Part shown: piece after piece, positions 1-8,021 of the stretch
How the letters are laid out: every line of letters begins with the position of its first letter
How positions within the stretch are numbered: position 1 is the first letter of the stretch
NCBI GenBank assembly: GCA_013821865.1
Contig: PNJM01000035.1
Span: 1 to 14,700 of the forward strand
Reading direction: 5' to 3'
Length of the DNA: 14,700 nucleotides
Source of the DNA: Rhodocyclaceae bacterium
Lineage (GTDB): Bacteria; Pseudomonadota; Gammaproteobacteria; Burkholderiales; Rhodocyclaceae
Program-made: the position numbers and the translations under genes
The notes under the pieces: generated by a model
Database searches by the model: none
The model's input: only the letters and a program-made list of their open reading frames with translations
Told to the model about the DNA's origin: nothing

Positions 1-1
1 A

Positions 2-1183
2 GACAAGATTCTTCCCGAGGGATCCAGCGAGACTGTCGTTGAACAAGCCGGGACCCAGATCACCTCCGGCACAGGCACGCAAGGTGGTACCCAGGGGTCC
101 CGCAGCAGCGCCGCCGCTCAGCCTTCCATCGCCGGCAGCCCGAATCCGGCTCAATTCCAGACGGCAGGCACCACTGTCGTCAAGCGAACGACGTTCCGCG
201 AGGCGGCTTCCGTCATCATCAGCCAGGAGACCGGAATAGTGACGGTGCGAGCCACGTCGAGGCAGCACGAAAAGGTGCAGGAGTACCTTTCGAATGTCAT
301 GGCCAGCGCGCGCCGCCAGGTGCTGATCGAGGCGACAATCGTAGAGGTCGGGCTTTCGGACTCCTTCAGTTCAGGGATCGACTGGTCGCGATTGCGCCCG
401 GACAATTCCGGCTTCCAGGTCAAGGGAGTTGGCGTGGGGGCCGCTTCAGTCACCAACATTACCCCGTTCGTTCTCTCCTACGTTGACAAGAGCCAGATCC
501 TCAATCTGAGCCTGACCCTCAAGCTGCTCGAGACGTTTGGGAACGTAAAGGTGCTATCGAGTCCCAAGATTTCCGTTTTGAACAACCAGACGGCCATCCT
601 GCGTGTCGTCGAGGATTTTGTCTATTTCAAGGTGGACAGTGCCCAGACAGCCACCGTTAACGTCGGCACCCAGACCTCCGTCAATACGACTCCACAGACT
701 GTTTCGGTAGGTTTGACGCTGGCCGTCACCCCTCAGGTCGCCGAAAACGACGCTGTGATCCTGGATGTGCGCCCCACTATCACGAGCATCTCCGCACTCG
801 TGCCGGACCCGAACCCCCTCTTGACGATTACCAACAACGTGCCGCAACTGCGAACGCGGGAAATGGAATCGGTTATGCGCGTCAGCAGCGGCGACGTGGC
901 GGTACTTGGCGGCCTGATGGAAGATCGTATTGATTACAAAACGAACAGGGTGCCTGTTGTCGGGCATATCCCCCTCTTCGGCGAACTCTTCACCAATCGT
1001 GCGAATACCGCCCAAAAAACCGAACTCGTAGTCTTTTTGCGACCGATTGTGCTCAAGGACGCGAACATCCAAGGCGATTTCGCCGGTTTCCGGGATTCTC
1101 TCCCGAACAAGGACTTCTTCTCGTCAGACGTGTCCAAACATTCGACGCCGTTTGGCCCCGCCAGGGACAAGGAGGCGCAGTGA
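2..1183 (+). CDS. mshL: MshL/PilQ-family pilus secretin, C-terminal part (5' end outside window)
   Basis: Outer-membrane secretin through which a type IV (MSHA-like) pilus passes. The frame is open from base 2 with no stop, so the GTG at 239 is internal and the gene begins upstream of the window. About 393 residues are visible. First comes a Ser/Gly/Thr/Gln-rich linker (roughly 2-160), then a short N-domain segment containing TGIVTVRAT. The secretin core follows, with the RRQVLIEATIVEVGLSDSFSSGIDW region, the VKVLSSPKISVLNNQTA segment and the secretin signature near 941-1010 (VPVVGHIPLFGELF, followed by KTELVVFLRPIVL). The usual Asp of the signature (GDIP) is His here. The N-terminal signal peptide and the pilotin or peptidoglycan-binding parts cannot be seen. 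The stop overlaps the next GTG start by 4 nt, so the genes are probably translationally coupled. Secretin identity is very sure; MshL rather than PilQ or GspD is inferred from the neighbours. Confidence 0.93.
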   Translation, partial: DKILPEGSSETVVEQAGTQITSGTGTQGGTQGSRSSAAAQPSIAGSPNPAQFQTAGTTVVKRTTFREAASVIISQETGIVTVRATSRQHEKVQEYLSNVMASARRQVLIEATIVEVGLSDSFSSGIDWSRLRPDNSGFQVKGVGVGAASVTNITPFVLSYVDKSQILNLSLTLKLLETFGNVKVLSSPKISVLNNQTAILRVVEDFVYFKVDSAQTATVNVGTQTSVNTTPQTVSVGLTLAVTPQVAENDAVILDVRPTITSISALVPDPNPLLTITNNVPQLRTREMESVMRVSSGDVAVLGGLMEDRIDYKTNRVPVVGHIPLFGELFTNRANTAQKTELVVFLRPIVLKDANIQGDFAGFRDSLPNKDFFSSDVSKHSTPFGPARDKEAQ

Positions 1184-2406
1184 GCCTCCTGATGGATGCG
1201 CTGAAGAAGGCCGAGGAGGCGAAGCGCCAGGCCGAGGCCGCGGCCGGCAAGGACGCGCCGGGGACGGGCCCGGCGTCCCGGCCGTCCGTGGAAGCACCGA
1301 CCGGAGAAGCCGCCGGCCAGCAGAAAGGCTTGCCCGAACTGCCGTCGCGGCTCGAACTGCTCGACGATGAATTCAATGCCGCCCCCAAAGCCACGCCGGC
1401 GCAGGCCCGGCCAAAGGCGGCAGCGGAAGCTGCGCAGCAAAAGGAGCGTGCCGCAGCGCAGAATCTCTTTGAAGCCAAACAATCGCCGCCGCGCCGCGCC
1501 TTCCCGGTTTTCATCGGCATTTTCGTCGTGATCGCCGCAGCGGGCATCGGCACCTGGTTCTGGTGGCAGATGCAGTCCTCGGGCGGCATCGGCGTCGCTC
1601 CCGGCGCTTCCCGGCCGGCTCCGCAGACCGCGCGCGCGCCGATTGACCCGCCTCCCCAATCTGCGGCGACGCCTCCCGCGCCCGCAGCCCCGGCCGTTGC
1701 GCCCGCTCCCGCGCTGCCTGCGACAACTGTGTCGCAGGCCGCTGCCGCACCGGAGCGACCGGCCCGGCCGGTCGCACGCGCCGCGGCTGAACCGCCGCCG
1801 GAACCGGACAGTCCGATCCGCATCACCACGGGCAGGCTGAAGCTCAATCCGGTCATCGCACATGGCTACCAGGCCTTGATGGAAGGGGATCTCGCCACCG
1901 CGCAGCGCGACTACGCGCAGGTGCTGAAAAGCGAGCCGAAGAACATCGATGCGCTGCATGGCCTGGCCGCAATCGATATCAGGCAGGGCCGCTTCGATGC
2001 GGCGGAAAACCACTACCTGCGGGCCCTGGAGTCCGATCCCAAGGATGCCGCGGCGCAGGCAGGGCTTATCGGCCTCAGGGGCCAGGTCGACCCGGTCCAG
2101 TCGGAAAGCCGGCTGAAGATTTTGCTCGCCGGCCAGCCCGATTCTCCCTTCCTCAATTTCGCCCTGGGCAATCTCTACGCCCGGCAGGGCCGCTGGAACG
2201 AAGCGCAGCAGGCCTATTTCCGCGCCTACAGCGGCGATCCCGACAATCCGGACTACCAGTTCAACCTGGCCATCAGCCTCGATCAGTTGCGCCAGCCCAA
2301 GCTGGCGTTGCAGTATTATCAAGGCGCACTCGCTGCAGCCGCCCAACGCCCCGCCGCCTTCGACAAGAACCAGGCAACGGGCCGCGTCCGCGAACTGCAA
2401 CAATAA
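1180..2406 (+). CDS. membrane-anchored TPR protein of the pilus/secretion locus (MshN position)
   Basis: 408-residue protein. It has a short charged N-terminal helix (MSLLMDALKKAEEAKRQ, a start typical of TPR proteins next to betaproteobacterial type II/MSHA genes) and an Ala/Pro-rich linker. One TM helix lies at about residues 107-130. A long Pro/Ala periplasmic linker (about 132-210) leads to at least four TPR-like repeats (about 225-292 and 320-388). This gives an N-in, C-out topology with a scaffold domain that could contact the secretin or peptidoglycan. The GTG start at 1180 is chosen because AAGGAGG (1169-1175) lies 4 nt upstream and the start overlaps the secretin stop (GTGA). Its place between secretin and ATPase matches MshN in MSHA loci. 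The N-terminus is not that of Vibrio MshN, so no symbol is given. The AAA ATPase MshM, usually between these genes, is absent. Confidence 0.9.
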   Translation: MSLLMDALKKAEEAKRQAEAAAGKDAPGTGPASRPSVEAPTGEAAGQQKGLPELPSRLELLDDEFNAAPKATPAQARPKAAAEAAQQKERAAAQNLFEAKQSPPRRAFPVFIGIFVVIAAAGIGTWFWWQMQSSGGIGVAPGASRPAPQTARAPIDPPPQSAATPPAPAAPAVAPAPALPATTVSQAAAAPERPARPVARAAAEPPPEPDSPIRITTGRLKLNPVIAHGYQALMEGDLATAQRDYAQVLKSEPKNIDALHGLAAIDIRQGRFDAAENHYLRALESDPKDAAAQAGLIGLRGQVDPVQSESRLKILLAGQPDSPFLNFALGNLYARQGRWNEAQQAYFRAYSGDPDNPDYQFNLAISLDQLRQPKLALQYYQGALAAAAQRPAAFDKNQATGRVRELQQ

Positions 2407-2428
2407 CCCAGCGCCAAATGCCGGCGCC

Positions 2429-4138
2429 ATGGAGATGAATTCGCCCGCACCGCATCGACGGCCGCTTGGCCAGATCCTGATCGCACAGGGAATCATCAGC
2501 GAGGACCAGTTGCGCATCGCGCTGCTGGAGCAGATGAAGTCCAACCAGCCGGTCGGCAAGCTGCTGGTGAGCCTGGGCTTCATTTCCGAAGCCACGCTGC
2601 GCGATGCCCTGGGCGAAAGCCTGGGCAAGAAGAGCATCGATCTCTCCCACGCCATCATCGATCCGGCCGCGCTGCGACTGGTGCCCCAGGAACTCTCGAA
2701 GCGCCACCGCCTGCTGCCGCTCGACTACAACCGTGTCCAGCACCGCCTGACGGTGGCGATCGCCGACGTCAACGACATCGTCGCGCTGGACAAGCTGCGC
2801 TCGCTGGCGACCGACGACCTGCAGATCGAGACGGTGCTGGCGGGCGAGTCGGAAATCGCCCGCGCCATCGACCAGTACTACGGCCACGAACTGTCGATCG
2901 ACGGCATCCTGCACGAGATCGAGACCGGCGAAATAGACTGGCGCAGCCTGGCGGCTTCCTCGGACGAGTACAGCCAGCCGGTGGTGCGGCTGATCGACGC
3001 CATCCTCACCGACGCGGTAAAGCGCGACGCCTCGGACGTGCACTTCGAGCCGGAGCAGAATTTCCTGCGCATCCGCTACCGCATCGACGGCCTGCTGCGG
3101 CAGATCCGCGCACTGCACAAGTCCTACTGGCCGGCCATGGCGGTGCGCATCAAGGTGATGAGCAACATGAACATCGCCGAGACGCGCGCGCCGCAGGACG
3201 GCCGCATCTCGCTCAACATCAGCGGGCGCCCGGTCGATTTCCGCGTTTCGGCGCAGCCGACGATCCATGGCGAGAACGTGGTGCTGCGCATTCTGGACCG
3301 GCAGAAGGGTATCGTGCCGCTCGACCAGCTCGGGCTCGACGACCCGCAACTGGACCAGCTCAAGCTGATGATCGCTCGACCTGAAGGCATCATCCTCGTC
3401 ACCGGCCCGACCGGCAGCGGCAAGACGACCACGCTCTACTCGGTGCTCAACCATATCAACGAAGAGGGCATCAACATCATGACCCTCGAGGATCCGGTCG
3501 AGTACCCGATGACCATGATCCGCCAGACCTCGGTGGCGGAAGCCGCCAAGCTGGACTTCGCCAACGGCGTGCGCTCGATGATGCGGCAGGACCCCGACGT
3601 AATCCTGGTCGGCGAGATCCGCGACGCCGACACGGCGGAAATGGCCTTCCGCGCCGCCATGACCGGCCACCAGGTGTATTCCACGCTGCACACCAACTCG
3701 GCCATCGGCGCCATTCCGCGCCTGCTCGATATCGGCATCCTGCCGGACATCATGGCGGGCAACATCATCGGCGCGATCGCCCAGCGCCTGGTGCGCACCC
3801 TCTGCCCGCATTGCAAGAAAGCCTACCGCGCCGAGCCGCATGAAACGCGGCTGCTCGGCCTGGCGTCCGACGCGCCGCCCACGCTCTACCGCGCCGGCGG
3901 CTGCGAGCACTGCGAATACCAGGGCTACAAGGGGCGGCAGGCGATCATGGAACTGCTGCGCCTCGATGCCGACCTGGATGAACTGATCGCCCGGCGCGCC
4001 ACCATGCGCGAGGTCAAGCAGGCGGCCCTGGCCAAGGGCTTCCGTCCGCTGGCCGAGGACGGCCTGCGGCGCGTCCTCGAAGGCTCCACCTCGCTCGAAG
4101 AGGTGGCGCGCGTGGTCGACCTGACGGAGAGAATGTAG
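2429..4138 (+). CDS. mshE: GspE/PilB-family pilus extension ATPase with MshEN domain
   Basis: Cytoplasmic hexameric ATPase that powers pilus polymerisation; 569 aa, normal length for the family. Residues 12-64 form an MshEN domain, the c-di-GMP-binding fold, as two 24-residue motifs separated by exactly 5 residues (12-35 and 41-64). The first Arg of each motif is replaced by Pro, and the last Gln of the second by Ser. An N2-type domain follows, then the T2SSE domain with Walker A GPTGSGKTT (326-334), the Asp box around MTLEDPVEYP (351-360), Walker B VILVGE (391-396, Glu396) and the His box near 413-421. A zinc tetracysteine is present (Cys459, Cys462, Cys492, Cys495), as in extension ATPases and unlike PilT. 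The start is ATG 2429 or ATG 2435; no good Shine-Dalgarno precedes either, and 22 nt separate it from the TPR gene. Confidence 0.95.
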   Translation: MEMNSPAPHRRPLGQILIAQGIISEDQLRIALLEQMKSNQPVGKLLVSLGFISEATLRDALGESLGKKSIDLSHAIIDPAALRLVPQELSKRHRLLPLDYNRVQHRLTVAIADVNDIVALDKLRSLATDDLQIETVLAGESEIARAIDQYYGHELSIDGILHEIETGEIDWRSLAASSDEYSQPVVRLIDAILTDAVKRDASDVHFEPEQNFLRIRYRIDGLLRQIRALHKSYWPAMAVRIKVMSNMNIAETRAPQDGRISLNISGRPVDFRVSAQPTIHGENVVLRILDRQKGIVPLDQLGLDDPQLDQLKLMIARPEGIILVTGPTGSGKTTTLYSVLNHINEEGINIMTLEDPVEYPMTMIRQTSVAEAAKLDFANGVRSMMRQDPDVILVGEIRDADTAEMAFRAAMTGHQVYSTLHTNSAIGAIPRLLDIGILPDIMAGNIIGAIAQRLVRTLCPHCKKAYRAEPHETRLLGLASDAPPTLYRAGGCEHCEYQGYKGRQAIMELLRLDADLDELIARRATMREVKQAALAKGFRPLAEDGLRRVLEGSTSLEEVARVVDLTERM

Positions 4139-4139
4139 C

Positions 4140-5342
4140 GTGTCGCTCTTCTCGTACAAGGCCATGAACACCGGCGGCCGCGTCGTCCATGGCCAGATGG
4201 ACGCCATCAACCTGGTCGATCTGGAAATGCGCCTGAAGCGCATGGATCTCGACTTCATCAACGGCGATCCGGTCAAGCAGGGCGGGCTTTTTCGCGGCAT
4301 CAAGGTGCCCAGGCGGGAACTCATCAACTTCTGTTTTCATATCGAGCAGCTCACCCGCGCCGGCGTGCCGATACTGGAGGGCCTGACCGACCTGCGCGAC
4401 AGCCTGCTCAACCCGCGCTTCCGCGAGGTCATCGCCGGCATGATCGAGAGCATCGAAGGCGGCCGCACGCTGTCCCAGGCAATGACCGAGCACCCCAAGG
4501 TCTTCAACAAGGTCTTCTGCAGCCTGGTGCTGGCCGGCGAGAACACCGGCAACCTGCCCGAGGTGCTGAAAAGCCTCAACGATTCGCTCAAGTGGGAGGA
4601 CGAACTCGCCTCGCACACCAAGAAGCTCCTCATGTATCCGGCTTTCGTCGGCACCGTTGTCCTGGGCGTCACCATGTTCCTCATGGTCTATCTCGTGCCG
4701 CAGATGGCCGGCTTCTTCAAGAACATGGGGCAGACGCTGCCGACCCAGACCAAGGTCCTGATCGCCACATCGGCGATCGTCAAGGAGTACTGGTACCTCG
4801 TCCTGGGCCTTCCGATCGCCGCCGCCATCGGCCTCAAGGTGATGGTGGATGCCAACCCCGCCGTCCGCTACCGCTTCGACGAGATGAAGCTGAACCTGCC
4901 CGTGCTCGGCCCGATCCTGCGCAAGATCATCCTGTCGCGCTTCGCCAGCGTCTTTGCCATGATGTACTCTTCCGGCATCGCCATCATCGACTCCATCCGC
5001 GCCACGGAAGACGTGGTCGGCAATGTCGTCATCCAGGGCGGCCTGAAGCGCGCGGGACAGCTGATCGCCGAGGGCCAGAACGTGACGGTGGCGTTCCAGA
5101 ACATCGGGCTGTTTCCGCCGCTGGTGATCCGCATGCTGCGCGTGGGCGAGAACACCGGGGCGCTGGACACGGCCCTGCTCAACGTCGCCTATTTCTACAA
5201 CCGCGACGTGAAGGAATCGATCGAGAAACTGCAGACCATGGTCGAGCCGGCGATGACCCTCGTTCTCGGCGCCATCCTCGGCTGGGTCATGCTCGCCGTG
5301 CTCGGCCCGATTTACGACGTCATCACGAAACTCAAAGTCTGA
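4140..5342 (+). CDS. mshG: GspF/PilC-family inner-membrane platform protein
   Basis: Inner-membrane platform subunit that couples ATPase motion to pilin insertion; 400 aa, the usual length. It starts with the typical MSLFSYKAMNTGG segment and has two GspF domains (about 60-185 and 262-385). Each carries the family hallmark around LVLAGENTGNLPEVL (130-144) or RMLRVGENTGALDTAL (331-346). TM helices lie at about 168-190, 216-236 and 370-392, with a large cytoplasmic part, as expected. The start is GTG at 4140, one base after the mshE stop, with GGAGAG at 4126-4131 as ribosome binding site. The last codon overlaps the next ATG (TGATG at 5340-5344). The MshG name follows from position after mshE; the fold itself does not separate MshG from PilC or GspF. 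Confidence 0.94.
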   Translation: MSLFSYKAMNTGGRVVHGQMDAINLVDLEMRLKRMDLDFINGDPVKQGGLFRGIKVPRRELINFCFHIEQLTRAGVPILEGLTDLRDSLLNPRFREVIAGMIESIEGGRTLSQAMTEHPKVFNKVFCSLVLAGENTGNLPEVLKSLNDSLKWEDELASHTKKLLMYPAFVGTVVLGVTMFLMVYLVPQMAGFFKNMGQTLPTQTKVLIATSAIVKEYWYLVLGLPIAAAIGLKVMVDANPAVRYRFDEMKLNLPVLGPILRKIILSRFASVFAMMYSSGIAIIDSIRATEDVVGNVVIQGGLKRAGQLIAEGQNVTVAFQNIGLFPPLVIRMLRVGENTGALDTALLNVAYFYNRDVKESIEKLQTMVEPAMTLVLGAILGWVMLAVLGPIYDVITKLKV

Positions 5343-6892
5343 TGCCGCAACGACGCCTTCTCTATCTCGACGCCAACCATCTCGGCGCCTTTCTCTGGCA
5401 GGACGGATCGCTGCGCGAGGAAGGGCTTTTCCCCGCCGGCGAAGAGGGTATGGCGGCGTTCTCGGCGTATCTCCACGAGCATCACCGCAGCAACTTCTAC
5501 CTGCTGGCCGACATCGCCGAAGAGGGCTTCCAGACCGAAGCGCTCCCCTACACGCAGGGGGCAGACCGCAAGGCCTTGCTCGCGCGCAAGCTCGGGCAAT
5601 ACTTCTATGGCTCGCCACTGGCCACCGCCATTTCATTCGGCCGCGAAAAATCCGGCCGGCGCGACGAGAAGTTCCTGTTCACCGGGCTGACGCGCCCGCA
5701 GCTGTTCGAGCCCTGGCTGGCCGCGATGCACGCCGCCCAGGTGCAACTCGCGGGCGTCTACTCGCTGCCGCTGCTCGGCGCGCAATTGCTCGGCAAAATC
5801 CAGCCCCCGAGAACGCAGTGCCTGCTCATCACGCTGACGCATGGCGGCGTTCGGCAAAGCTACTTCGAAAGCGGTCAGATCCGCTTCAGCCGCCTGACGC
5901 CGCTCAGCGCATCCGGTGCCGTGGAAGCTGCGGCCGCCTGCGCCGCGGAGGCCGCCAAGATCCATCAGTACCTGCTCGGCCAGCGGCTGGTATCGCGCGG
6001 CGCGCCGCTACCCGTGATCGCCCTGTCCCATCCTGCGCACACGGGGGCATTTCTCGATCTCTGCCGGAATACCGACGATCTGCAGTTCCAGATCCTCGAC
6101 CTGCACGCGCTCGGCCGCTCCTGCGGACTGAAATCCCTGCCTCTCGATTCGCGCAGCGAAGCCCTCTTCCTGCACCTGCTCGCCCAGCGGCCGCCGCGCG
6201 ACCAGTTCGCCCCCGCCGCCGACCGCCGTTTCTTCCGCCTCTGGCAGGCACGCTCGGCGCTCCTGGGCGCGGGCGTCGTGGTACTGCTCGGCTGCCTGCT
6301 CTTCGCCGGCAAGCAGTTTTACGAGGCGTTCGACCTCCGCGGCCGGACCGAGGAAACCCGCGCACAGACGGTATCCGACGGGGAGAAATACGCGGCAATC
6401 CAGAAGACCTATCCTCCCATGCCCACCGGCACGGATACGCTCCGAACGGTCATCAACCGCTACGACGATATCGAAAAACGCTCGGCGCCGCTGGAACCGC
6501 TCTACCTGTCCATCAGCGGCGGCCTGCAGGATGCGCCGCAGGTGGAAGTCGAGCGCATCGACTGGCTGCTCAGCGCCAACCCGGACGAAGGCGCCCAGGC
6601 GCAGGCCGCGCGCAGGCCGGCCGCCGCTCCATCGGACAAGGACGGCGGATCGATGTATGCCGTCGCGGTAGTCCACGGCACCCTGCCGGTGGCCATGGGC
6701 AGCGACCAGCGCGGCCAACTCGACGCCATCAACGGCTTCGCCGCCGCCCTGCGCAGGGATGCCTCCCTCAAGGTCACGATTCTCCGCCTGCCCTTCGACA
6801 TCGAATCGGGCAAATCGCTGAAGAGCGGCGGCGATGCCGCCCTCGGTGCGACGCAGCCCAGGTTCACCGTGCATATCAGCCGGAAGCTATGA
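5342..6892 (+). CDS. fused PilM-PilN-like (GspL-like) pilus assembly protein
   Basis: 516-residue protein starting at ATG 5342 through a TGATG overlap. The same frame is open back to 4592, but that part lies inside mshG and is not coding. Residues 1-300 are soluble and rich in alternating beta/alpha patterns (LLYLDANHLGAFLWQDG near the N-terminus, CLLITLTHGGVRQSYF at about 160-175), consistent with an actin-like PilM/MshI or GspL cytoplasmic domain. A TM helix follows (about 304-325: SALLGAGVVVLLGCLLFAG). The periplasmic region of about 190 residues has coiled-coil character, then a PilN/ferredoxin-like domain ending at VHISRKL. The expected role is linking the platform and ATPase to the periplasmic alignment complex with the next gene product. 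Separate pilM and pilN genes are usual in T4a pili; here they appear to be one chain, as in GspL. The fold is inferred from layout and position because sequence motifs are weak. Confidence 0.8.
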   Translation: MPQRRLLYLDANHLGAFLWQDGSLREEGLFPAGEEGMAAFSAYLHEHHRSNFYLLADIAEEGFQTEALPYTQGADRKALLARKLGQYFYGSPLATAISFGREKSGRRDEKFLFTGLTRPQLFEPWLAAMHAAQVQLAGVYSLPLLGAQLLGKIQPPRTQCLLITLTHGGVRQSYFESGQIRFSRLTPLSASGAVEAAAACAAEAAKIHQYLLGQRLVSRGAPLPVIALSHPAHTGAFLDLCRNTDDLQFQILDLHALGRSCGLKSLPLDSRSEALFLHLLAQRPPRDQFAPAADRRFFRLWQARSALLGAGVVVLLGCLLFAGKQFYEAFDLRGRTEETRAQTVSDGEKYAAIQKTYPPMPTGTDTLRTVINRYDDIEKRSAPLEPLYLSISGGLQDAPQVEVERIDWLLSANPDEGAQAQAARRPAAAPSDKDGGSMYAVAVVHGTLPVAMGSDQRGQLDAINGFAAALRRDASLKVTILRLPFDIESGKSLKSGGDAALGATQPRFTVHISRKL

Positions 6893-6893
6893 C

Positions 6894-7517
6894 ATGGCCG
6901 CCCTGATTTCCAAGGATGATTTCCGCCGCATCCGCCTCAGCCTGGCGCTCGCCCTCGTGATGGTCGCCGGCGGCGGCGCCATCGCCTTCGGTTCGACCAG
7001 GCTGCTCGAAACCGAGCGGAAAGCGAATCGTGAAGCCCTGGCCAAGCGCAGCGAAATCCAGGGCAGGCTGTCGCGCGCGCGCGAAGAAGAGCAGGAGATC
7101 AAGCAAAAGATCGCGCGCTTCAATGCGCTCCAGGCCCGCGGCATCATCGGCGAGGAGCAGCGCCTGGACTGGGTCGAGCTGATCCGGCAGATCAGGAGCG
7201 CACGCAAGCTGTACGACATCCAGTACGAGATCGCGCCGCAGCGGCCGCTGGAGGGCGCGGGTACGGCCGCCGGCACGGGCGGCGGCTACGACTTCCTCGC
7301 CAGCACGATGCGACTGCAGATGCCGTTGCTGCATGAAGAAGACCTGCTCAATTTCCTGTCCGACCTGCGCACCTCGGCCCGCGCCTACATCAGGCCCCGC
7401 GATTGCGTGGTCGAGCGCGTTCCGAAAGGGCCGAGCGAGCGTGGCGGAGCGATGCCCCAACTGAAGGCGGAATGCTCGATCGACTGGATCACCATACGCG
7501 AGAAGAAGGAGGCCTGA
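6894..7517 (+). CDS. PilO/MshJ-like inner-membrane alignment protein
   Basis: 207-residue bitopic protein: short cytoplasmic N-terminus, TM helix at about 15-33 (LSLALALVMVAGGGAIAFG), charged coiled coil (about 38-80), and a periplasmic domain rich in short strands. This is the layout of PilO/GspM/MshJ, which dimerises with PilN-type proteins. Two cysteines (171 and 193) near the C-terminus could form a disulfide. The ATG at 6894 is chosen because it follows the previous stop by 1 nt and has GGAAG (6882-6886) upstream; earlier in-frame codons lie inside the previous gene. The end overlaps the next ATG by 1 nt (TGATG). Assignment rests on topology and gene order more than on residue identity. 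Confidence 0.82.
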   Translation: MAALISKDDFRRIRLSLALALVMVAGGGAIAFGSTRLLETERKANREALAKRSEIQGRLSRAREEEQEIKQKIARFNALQARGIIGEEQRLDWVELIRQIRSARKLYDIQYEIAPQRPLEGAGTAAGTGGGYDFLASTMRLQMPLLHEEDLLNFLSDLRTSARAYIRPRDCVVERVPKGPSERGGAMPQLKAECSIDWITIREKKEA

Positions 7518-7993
7518 TGACTCTCCCGCCCATCGCCGAAAAAAAAGGCCGGCTGGCGGCGGTCCTGCTCGCCGCATGCCTGCTGCCGGCCGCCATGCCC
7601 GCTGCGGCCGAACAGCTCGGCCGCCTCTTCCTCACCCCCGAGCGGCGCGCCGCGCTTGAGCGCCAGCGCCTCCTGAATATCCGGGAAAAGGAATCCCAGC
7701 TCGTCGAAGGCGCCACCCTGTCGGTGAGCGGCGTCGTGCAACGAAGCGGCGGCAAGAGCACCGCCTGGATCAACGGCACGCCGCAATACGACAACCCCCC
7801 CGGAACCGGCGTGCGCGTCGAAATCGACAGGAGCCAGCCCGGGCGCGCCACCGTCATCGCCGGCGAGGAGGCGCCAGCCTCGCTCAAGGTCGGTGAATCC
7901 ATCAACCGGGCCACGCACGAGACCAGCAGCGGAGTAGGCGGCGGGCAGATCGTAATCAAGCGCAGTGCTGCCGCACCGGGCAAGACCAGATAG
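7517..7993 (+). CDS. small exported MshK/PilP-position protein
   Basis: 158-residue protein with a clear Sec signal peptide: charged Lys9-Lys10-Gly-Arg12, hydrophobic LAAVLLAACLLPAA, likely signal peptidase I cleavage after Ala31 in PAAA-EQ. The mature part starts LGRLFLTPERRAALERQR, followed by a small beta-rich region with VSGVVQRSGGKSTAWINGTPQ. That pattern is like the beta-domains of MshK/PilP/GspC-type connectors that touch the secretin. There is no lipobox at the cleavage site; the only Cys, residue 21, lies in the hydrophobic core. The start ATG 7517 has a strong AAGGAGG (7506-7512) and overlaps the previous stop; the frame is open upstream but inside the PilO-like gene. The function is inferred from place in the operon and secretion signal. 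Confidence 0.78.
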   Translation: MTLPPIAEKKGRLAAVLLAACLLPAAMPAAAEQLGRLFLTPERRAALERQRLLNIREKESQLVEGATLSVSGVVQRSGGKSTAWINGTPQYDNPPGTGVRVEIDRSQPGRATVIAGEEAPASLKVGESINRATHETSSGVGGGQIVIKRSAAAPGKTR

Positions 7994-8021
7994 GCCGCCG
8001 CCGGCCCTGACGGATGCGGCC

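Noticed and set aside
239..1183. GTG at 239 as the secretin start
   Set aside because: The frame stays open to base 2 and upstream residues continue secretin-like sequence (VVKRTTFREAASVIISQETG). The GTG is internal.
934..2658. 574-codon open frame on the minus strand
   Set aside because: It covers the secretin end, the TPR gene and the start of mshE, all clearly coding on plus. Its product is Arg/Gly-rich low-complexity sequence typical of an antisense frame in GC-rich DNA.
2273..4327. 684-codon open frame on the minus strand
   Set aside because: Antisense to the ATPase gene, whose motifs are complete. The product is His/Asp/Arg-rich without recognisable domains.
4592..5341. Upstream extension of the PilM-PilN-like frame
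   Set aside because: This part lies inside mshG in another frame and reads as Arg/His/Pro-rich nonsense. The TGATG overlap at 5342 is the natural start.
4014..5636. 540-codon open frame on the minus strand
   Set aside because: Antisense to mshG and the start of the fused PilM-PilN gene; no domain features.
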